Below are positions 56,326 to 64,000 of a DNA stretch of 64,000 nt, in pieces. The stretch is from Triglochin maritima. Taxonomy: Eukaryota; Streptophyta; Magnoliopsida; Alismatales; Juncaginaceae. How positions within the stretch are numbered: position 1 is the stretch's first letter; every line of letters starts with the position of its first letter. The notes under the pieces were generated by a model. The model did no database searches. It was not told where the DNA came from and worked only from the letters and a program-made list of their open reading frames with translations. The position numbers and the translations under genes are program-made. The stretch covers positions 21,286,001-21,350,000 of the forward strand of contig OY821777.1 of the NCBI GenBank assembly GCA_963682175.1, read 5' to 3'.

Positions 56326-58531
56326 TGTAACATCTCCGAAACAGCGGAAATTCTAAACTTTTAAATAAAGGATAATCAAAGGATATCAACATCAACACAG
56401 GGACACTACTCGAAGATATACATATAATATATGGTGTTGCACCGTATACAGGAGTTGTCAAAATAATGACTACATCAAAATACAATATACAGATATAGAA
56501 GTAGTCATAATAACCTCAAAATAGACACGAGGACCCGACTCCAAAATGCACTCGTCCTCAGTCACCACCCAAACAGCTCCCGAAGGGGAACCTGAAATAA
56601 AACGACGATGCCGTGAGTTTCCCTAAGGAAACCCCGTATGCGAAACCCACCTACATGCACATGCAATACACGACCTATCATCCTAGTATTATGCAAAAAA
56701 TAAATCATAACAAAACATTCCCCAACTGGATCATCAGGTCACAAGTCATAATAGTCATTTTCCCCAACCGGAGTTCATTAGTCATACGTCTAGTTTTGGA
56801 CATCCGTAGATACCCACCGCAGGCACATGCGGTCATACAAAAAATACGCGACACACCCCCACTCGCAACTACACTAGTCATATGGGTTCGGTGAGGATCA
56901 CACGTACTTCCGAGTCATCATCAGATATGATCAGTGATCGAAGACCACAATCCGCAAGAGGCGTCACTCTGGTCGGTCATACTCGCCAGCCGTGCCACAG
57001 CTGGACCATCATACTCGCCAGAACAACATCGGTCGAGCACATCCGCCGGAACAACATCGGTCGGTCATCTCTGTCGCCACACATGCTAAGGCACAAAACT
57101 CTGTTGCACAAGGGCTAACATTCATCTCCGTCGCCAGACAGGCTAAGGTCATCTCCTTCTCCACACAGGCTAAGGTCATTTCTGTCGCCACACAGGCCGA
57201 CAACCATCTTGCTCCGTAGAGGCATAACATATAGATCATGCAACGGGGAATATGGTCCCACAGGTCTACTACCTAGGTCTCAATGCACTTGTCATATCAT
57301 GGGAACATAAGCAGTAAATGCAATACACGCACCAACGCGTTCATAAACAAATAATTCAATTACTGGGCTCCAACGGTCAACCCAAAAAGGTCATACGGTC
57401 GACCGGTTGGTCGTTAAAACCGGTAATTGGTTCGAACCACAATCCAACGGTCGAACCAAACAAACATCAAACGGTCGAACAAAAGTCTCTGGACGGTCGA
57501 CCGTTTAGAAGGTCTACGCCACAAGAATAATATTAAATAACACATCCCCAACGGTCGAACGACAATGGGCTTCCAGTCGACTAAAAAACATCAGGGACTT
57601 GGACATTACTCTAAGTCATTACCGGTCGACCGAAATATGAATCGGTCGAACCTTACTTATGTCGTCTTAAGTCATCGGTCGAACGGGATCTCAGGGCGGT
57701 CGACCGTTTAGAAGCCTACACCCCCAACCGACTTAAAACAGTACGTCCGGTCGGACTGGTCAAAGCGGCGGTCGACCGTTTAGATGGTCAACGCCCCCAA
57801 CCGACATACTACAGTGCCTTCGGTCGAACGGCAAAGGTGACCCGGTCGACCGAAAACACCCAGGGTCTTCATCTTCTCGCTGAAACGTATTGCTGGTCGA
57901 CCACCCATAGGGTATCGTTCGACCGGTGCGAGAGAGAACGCCCAAATACACTACGACCGGTCGACCGAAATCATGCGTCGGTCGACCGAACAGAGCAGAA
58001 TTTCTGCCACACTATTCTGACGATCCATTTGGCCTACCGTCGAACACTCAAACACTCACACAAGCTTAGGTGAGTGTAAAAGCAAGTCTTGACATACCTT
58101 GGAAGCTTGAAAAAGCTTCTGAAGATCAACGACGCTCCAAATGATGTTGGCACGATCACCACCTCCTTTCGTCGAAATCCGGTTGAACACAACTTGTCGA
58201 AGCTCGAATCTTCTTCCACCTTCTCTTCCTCTTCTATTTCTGATCTCCAAACTTCACTCAATTCTCAAAACCCTTTTTCTCAATCCTCTCTTAATCTTCT
58301 CTTTAACAACAAAACTCAAATCTCACCAAAATCCTCTCTTCTCCTCAACTGACTTCTTCTTAACAAACCTTCCACTTCAACACTCAACTCCACCCTTTTA
58401 AAGCCATCCAACCATCACCACAACCGTACACCTCACCTCCTCCATCCACCTCAACCTTCCACCTAAGTATTCAAAGCCAATTAGCCTACCTTCACTTGAT
58501 TAATTTAATATTAAAATTTTAGGTTCTCACA
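56326..58531 (-). mobile_element. Second Tekay-like solo LTR
   Basis: It is 2206 bp, starting TGTAACATCTCCG and ending GTTCTCACA on the plus strand, with TTTTT on both sides (56321-56325 and 58532-58536; a weak duplication because it is homopolymeric). A minisatellite of about 27 bp (CACACAGGCTAAGGTCAT) is near 57060-57205. At least seven CGGTCGACCG palindromes lie in 57390-57985. No internal region is attached. Confidence 0.75.
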
Positions 58532-58536
58532 TTTTT

Positions 58537-58990
58537 AGTGTTTTAGATCCAATTTCTTCTTGACATTTCATATATTGTCGTACAACATAAGAGATTTGGA
58601 CACACCTTGAAGGAAGATTTTCTCAAGAAAAGCCATTTTAGTTTTGAACCAAGGTGAATATGCTGTCATAACATACTTTTCTAAACTCATGATTCTTTAG
58701 GATGAGTTTTCATCTTGCCTGCTTTTACGTGTGGTGCTTCAAAGGAAGCTTCACTATTTCTACTTAACGATTCTTACTCCACAATAAGGAGGGAAATCTT
58801 AGTATGCACTCCACTTCCAACTGTTAATGAAGTGTCCGAGTTTCCATCTTACGTACATGTGGTGCTTCAAAGGAAGTGATTAAAAGAGAGCAGACAATAC
58901 TTACAATTTCTTCTTGGGCTTGTTGAGTCTTACTCCGCAATAGAGGTAAATCCTATTCTCAACTCCACTTCCAATTGATTTTTCAAGAAG
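58537..58990. other. Unassigned sequence left of the Copia remnant
   Basis: It contains two similar ~100-bp pieces (CGTGTGGTGCTTCAAAGGAAG near 58727 and CATGTGGTGCTTCAAAGGAAG near 58856). It may be degraded Copia gag, but I cannot show it. Confidence 0.35.
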
Positions 58991-58994
58991 AAAA

Positions 58995-60790
58995 CAAAGG
59001 GATGTCTCTGGTTGTAGCAACACTTTCACAAGATGCAAGTGCATTAACAGCTAAATGGACCAGCAGGTATCATAACAAAAGGGAACAATAAGTGCACTGG
59101 AAGCCGAAGGAGATAAGCCAGTTTGTATTAATTACAAAAAAGAAAACAACAAATAAATGCTACTGGTTGGTGGGCTTCTCTCAAAAATTAAACAATTACA
59201 AAAGAAACAACGACCAAGAGAAAGGATAGAAGGCAACAGAGGAGCTGGAGCCATCAAGCTGAGACTCAGGATGGTCAACAACATTACCGAATAGTAATAT
59301 AACCAGTTATTTCAAATACTGAATAACAAGAAGCATACAAGGACTCAAGTTAATACTGTAGGTATAACATCTTGCATTGTTGTATTACAAATGACTAATG
59401 CATTATTGATAGTGGTGCTTCAAATCACATGTGCTTTAACAAATATATGATGAAAAATGTAACCAAGTTATAGGGGTGCCCAATTAGATTTCCTGATGAC
59501 AAAATTACAACAGCCTAATACATAGGAGAAGTATGGCTAAAAAAAATTCTCAAGTCTGCATAAAGTTCTTTACATACTAGGATGTAGACTTAACCTCACT
59601 TCTATCGCAAAATCAGCTAAACATTCTAAGAATTTGTCAATTTCTACCAGATTTTTTGTACAATTTAAAAACTTGCCAAGAAGAAGAAGATTGATATGGG
59701 TAGAGAGATTGGGGATCTATACATCAAAACCAACAAAAACATACTTGAAGAACATCAAAAATTGTCTCACTAGTTACCAATAGAGTGTTTCATGATTGGC
59801 GTAAGAGATTGGGATATCTGCCTCACAACAGAATCCATCTTATAACAGATAAGGATTCTGATGTTTTTGTTGGTAATAGTTCACATTGTGACATTTGCCA
59901 TAGGTCTAAACAAACTGTAGTGCTTTTTTAGTTTGAGTACCACTACGACTTGTAAAACTTTTGATTTGATTCGTATGTATGTATCGTGAAGGTATCCTAT
60001 GCATTCATATGATGGTTAATACTACTATATATATAGTGTTGTGTATGGCTTTAGTAAAAGTACTTGGACCTTTCTTATGAGATTGAAATCAGAGATGTTC
60101 TGTACATTGTGGAATCCTTCTTAGTCATGGAAACAACACAACTCAATCAACAAATAGAAATGTTCAAGAGTAATAATGGACAAGAGTTTCTTTCTACAAA
60201 AATACAAGATCTAACAACCATTAATGATGTTATCCATCAAAAGGTATTGTGTTTACACTCCTCAACAAAATGAAGTTGTAGAGAGGAAACCTAGACATCT
60301 TCTTGAAGTGGTTAGAGCCATTAAGTTAACTTTAATTTACCTATGTCCGTTTATGGAGATTGTATGACTGTTTCATACCTTATTAACAGAATGCCTCTCA
60401 ACAATCAAACTCCCAAAGAAATGTTTAATAAGCCTCCTTCATACTATAGCTACCAAAGGCGTTATCATATTCCTTGGACAATAAGGACATAAAATATGAG
60501 ATGAAGTGCAAACGAATATTGTTGGTAGAAACGTAATTACTTATGAAGATATATTCCTTTATAAAGTTGCTGAAAATGAAAGCATATGAAACGAATTTGT
60601 TACACCTATGATACCCTCTCCTACAGTGAAGAACCATATCAATGTGTCTTCATAAGATGAAACCAACAACTATCAAGAAGACAACTTTAATGATCAATCA
60701 AATAATAACATCAGTGAAACTCAAGTTCAGCAAGAAGAAACATCAGAATCAACCATCAAACCACATCTTAGATCAGTAGTTCTGAAAGAC
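58995..60790 (+). pseudogene. Heavily decayed Copia gag-protease-integrase
   Basis: Scattered frames follow Copia order. The protease site IDSGASNHMCF is near 59405-59440. GAG-pre-integrase-like LTTESI and the integrase zinc-binding residues C-D-I-C-H are near 59820-59910. The integrase end YTPQQNEVVERKPRHLLEVVRAI is near 60255-60325, followed by NRMPLNNQTPKEMF near 60390-60425. Stops are frequent, so no product is possible. It ends where the Tekay-like LTR enters at 60795. Confidence 0.75.
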
Positions 60791-60794
60791 TATC

Positions 60795-63433
60795 TGTAAT
60801 ATCCCGGAACAAAGGAAAATTTGAAATTTAAAACAATACCACAGATCTTAAGTCAAGTGGGAATGCTATTTTACTCAAATAATAACCAGTCGGTGCACCA
60901 AATACAATAGAGTTTTCAGAAATACATGATTACATCAATACAACGAAATAAATACAGGTAATTATGACGACCTCGAATAGTCCGAAGAGGATCCTGACCC
61001 CAAAATGTGTGTGCCCGCTTTCACCACCCCACAAAACCTATTGTAGTCCTAAAACTTGAATTAAACAATAATGCTTGAGTTTCCCATTAGGAAATCTCAT
61101 ATGACAAGCTCGCCTATATGCATGCAACTGTACGGTAATGAACCTATCATACTAGTAGCATGTCATGTCATCATCTGCAATGCAACAAAACCCCTCCAAG
61201 GGTAAAACAAGACATCGATCCTACAACAACAACAAGAACCCTCCAAGGGTCAACAAGGACATCGTGTTAGCAAACAACGATTCTACAGGTTCAGGAGTAC
61301 CTTTCTTGGAGAGAACCTGTGGCAGCGGAACGAAGATCGGAGGTCACCTTACGGAATCCTTTTCACCGGTCGGTCTCCAATTCTCTTGGAGAAGGAGCGC
61401 GAGTCCACAACCAAAGAGTCCACGGAATGACCTTGGTGGAGGTGGAGGGACGAAATGGGAGAGAGAGAAGGTGGCGGCTAGGGTGGGTGGAGGCTAGGGT
61501 TTGCACACTTGTCCTCCTATCCAATGGGAGGCTCCCCTCCTTATATAGATGGCTCCACCCTAAACCCTTAAATGTGTAGTCCAATAGGGACGCACCATGT
61601 GTCAGTGCTTTGGGCAAATATCTTATTATCCTAGATTAATCCAATCCATCGATCCAACAACAACATCGGGTCTCCATCGGAGACCTACCGTAGGCACATA
61701 CGGCCTTACAGACAGTACGCGACGCACCCCCACACGTGACTACTCGAGCCAAGTGATCAGTGAGGAGCATCCGCACTTCCGTGCCAAACAAAACCACATG
61801 GTATACACCACACCAACGGAGCCGTAGCCCGGTTGGTCGAACAATCCCTCCATAGGTGCCCAATCGAGGAATCATCGCCCGAACAACATCGGCGGCATCG
61901 CCGGCAAAACCTCAGCGGTACAACATTCGGTCGACACAACATCAGATGACACAAAAAGCCAGAACATCATCGGCGACACAAACCTCTGCGGCATCCCTGG
62001 TACAACATTAGTGGTACAACATATGTCCGACATAACATCGGACGACACAACAAGCCGGAACATCGTCGACAACATCATCACCAGCACAAATGTCGGCGGC
62101 ATCGTCGGCACAACATCAGACGGTTCCTGAGCGGAGTCCGTAGGGTCATCTTGCTCCACGATCTACGCATCAACATGCATTGGGATCCGCGATCCCTCAG
62201 GTCTGCTACTCTACGGAGAGACAACACAAAAAACATCACGCCACAATCTAACAACAGGGGTTGCTCGTCCCTAGTACCCACACTCTTCCACTCGGCAGTC
62301 CATGGGTAGGCACGATCACGCACCCACTATCACCTCTTGGTTCACGCACTCGGCGAGGACACATGTTTCCGTGAATAGAGTTGGCACAACACAAGTACCA
62401 TGAATTCAGTTCTACGCACAAATGGTCGACTGGAAGAGGCCATCCGATCGCCCGTTCCCATGGGGTTCGGTCGACCAAAAGTCTGAAACGGTCGAACACT
62501 CGGCATATCACCTAAGTCCCAACGGTCGGACCAAGTCTAAAACCGGTTGATCAAACATGGTCAGAAAAACCGGAGTCTGGTAAAAAACAATAAGAGTCTA
62601 ACGGTCGACTGACTCAGGGGTCCCGGTCGACCAAAAATTACCAGGGGCATCCTAGCAGTTCTAGTCATCTAACGGTCGAACAAGTTATAACAATCAATCG
62701 AAAAACATACAAGATACATAAGTTCACTTAAGTTTCGGTCGGACCCAAGGTCAGGAACGGTCGACCGTTTGGAATGGCTCAAGGGTCCTGTCCGACCGAA
62801 AACTTCCAGGCAATCCTCTGACTCACTAGCACAAGCACGACCGGTCGACCTCCACAAGGCATCGTTCGACCGGTGTTGGTTAAAGTCGAGCAAAAAAACA
62901 CTAAACCGGTCGACCGAAATTAAGCACCGATCGACATCAACCTTGCATCAACCAAGTGGTTTACGTCGTTCTTACCTCCGGTGAGGTCTCCGACCGACCA
63001 CCACTCCAACATGAGTGAGCAACAAAAAATACTATTGAACCGACATTCCTTGAATCCGACGTTGTCGAAGCTCGTCGAAGAAACACCCGCACCAACCGTC
63101 GGACCGCAACCTCGCACGACCTCCTCCTTGAGCCGACCTCACGCGCCACACGTCGAAGCTTCCCCCACCTCCTCTGCGTCGCCGGAAAGACGGAAGAACG
63201 TGAGAGAGAGATGAGTGATGAAGAAAATGGAGAGGAAGAAGAAAATGAAAGAGATGAGTTGGGTTGTTTTTAAGCAAAACCCAACAACCACCCAACACCC
63301 CAACCATTCCTCTAACCTTACCTCCATGACCTCACCTTACCTCCATCACATCAACCCATACCTCCATCACTTCCAAGCACAACACCACCAAAACCCCTCC
63401 ATTAGCACCCTAATTAGGGTTAGGGACATAACA
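60795..63433 (-). repeat. 3' LTR of a larger Tekay-like Gypsy element
   Basis: In element orientation it runs TGTTATGTCCC to GATATTACA. The pol tail is attached on the right, so this is a 3' LTR and the element body extends past the window. It is 2639 bp because of a 382-bp insertion at 61265-61646. CGGTCGACCG or close variants lie in 62420-62960, and the ACAACATCGGCGGCATC repeat at 61870-62115. Confidence 0.8.
61265..61646. mobile_element. 382-bp insertion inside the Tekay-like LTR
   Basis: It is flanked by CATCG (61260-61264 and 61647-61651) and is absent from the other Tekay-like LTRs. It begins TGTTAGCAAAC and has CTTATATAGATGG near 61550, so it may be a short solo LTR or TRIM. Its end lacks a clear CA. 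Confidence 0.5.
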
Positions 63434-63556
63434 ATCCACATTCCTTAAAAGGATTTCGTCCCGAAATCAAAACAAGCAACTCACCGAAGAGCTCTGGGTA
63501 TTGCTTCTGAACCTCCTCCTCAATCTCCTAAGTGGCCTCACGCTCTGTGTGATGCT
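63434..63556 (-). pseudogene. C-terminal tail of Tekay-like polyprotein
   Basis: On the minus strand it reads REAT*EIEEEVQKQYPELFGELLVLISGRNPFKECG, the usual end of chromodomain-bearing Tekay/Del polyproteins (EATWE..YPELF). A TAG stands where Trp is expected. It is cut on the right by an Athila-type LTR at 63557. Confidence 0.7.
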
Positions 63557-64000
63557 TGTTGAACGTTTTATATTAAACTGCAAGTGCACGGCCGCGATGA
63601 AGCGGCGGCAAGTACGGGTCGTCCTCAGGGAGGTGAGTAGCCTCTTGCTTGTACGAAATCAAGTGGCAAAAATTGGGGGAGAAAGATTGATTATGCTACT
63701 CTACACTAAACTACTCTAAGAAGTATGAAATGCGAACGAAAGAAACAAACAATGAAATGACAACTAAGCTAAGAACAAAAGAAGAATGCTAGAATACAGA
63801 AATGGGAAAACCCCTAAGGGGTGGAGTGATTGCACACAAGCAAAGAGGTGGGTGTTGAACACATTCTTTAAGCACAAATTAAGGTGGTGTTATCATGCAT
63901 AGGAAGTGTCTAAATGTTGTGGCAAAATCTATCAATCTATTCACCAACTTAGTTGATTAACATTTACATATGCAAGATGTTTATTTCAGAACCTAAACAA
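63557..64000 (-). repeat. Athila-type LTR, partial at window edge
   Basis: It starts TGTTGAACG and follows the subfamily of 26568 and 47303. Only its 3' end in element orientation is within the window, so solo status cannot be judged. Confidence 0.8.

Noticed and set aside
58089..58401. Ser/Leu/Asn-rich ORFs near the end of the Tekay-like LTR
   Set aside because: They lie in CT-rich LTR sequence with no family match I recognise. Two frames are open equally.

Overview
This window is a stretch of plant nuclear DNA, almost certainly from a eudicot with a large, retrotransposon-rich genome. The evidence is tRNA-Asp-primed Athila-like LTR elements, Tekay/Del-type Gypsy LTRs, Copia remnants, hAT transposons, a LINE tail, an Au-like SINE and one intron-bearing nuclear gene for a plastid-targeted tryptophan synthase alpha subunit. 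I see no prokaryotic genes, rRNA, tRNA or CRISPR. The species cannot be told from the sequence.

Left part (1-18328). An older Athila-like element (pieces 1-1544 and 14684-16055, 3' LTR from 16056) was interrupted by a younger relative. The younger insert has the unusual layout LTR-internal-LTR-internal-LTR (1545-14683) and is bounded by the 5-bp target duplication CTTCA. Each internal region encodes one 499-codon ORF with a CCHC zinc knuckle. There is no gag core, protease, reverse transcriptase or integrase, so this is a non-autonomous family. A decayed hAT transposase (minus strand, about 17440-18290) follows.

Middle (18329-35290). A second Athila subfamily has an LTR (18329-19927), a tRNA-Asp primer site and a broken gag/protease region (20951-23520). 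It is cut by a minus-strand Copia element (23579 to about 29090) whose reverse transcriptase is itself split by a solo LTR (26568-27925). A four-copy tandem array of a ~1.65 kb unit follows. Each unit carries a hAT-like fold-back element full of short GTCCAGAATC-type subrepeats arranged as a long inverted repeat.

Gene (37871-45790, plus). Nine exons give a continuous 305-codon reading frame for a tryptophan synthase alpha subunit with a transit peptide. Intron 1 is 4.5 kb and holds a non-autonomous hAT (8-bp duplication CTTGACAA), a LINE 3' end and a SINE piece. Intron 2 begins with AT instead of GT. The first helix of the enzyme and two conserved positions are also altered, so function is uncertain.

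Right part (46571-64000). Two solo LTRs and one element-attached LTR of a Tekay-like Gypsy family (about 2.1-2.25 kb, minus) form the base layer. Into the first were inserted a solo Athila-type LTR (47303-48696, AACTT) and a complete minus-strand non-autonomous Athila-type element (49388-55220, GTGGC/T). That element lost 1.5 kb, including part of its primer site. A Copia remnant (about 59000-60790, plus) lies between the second and third Tekay-like LTRs. The window ends inside another Athila-type LTR.

Recurring signals not explained by coding: Athila-type LTR promoters carry a sequence matching the plant snRNA Upstream Sequence Element, 31-32 bp (32 in seven of eight) before the TATA box; the same LTRs and leaders carry paired ACCGCCAATTGGCGGT palindromes; and the unrelated Tekay-like and Copia LTRs share dispersed CGGTCGACCG palindromes.
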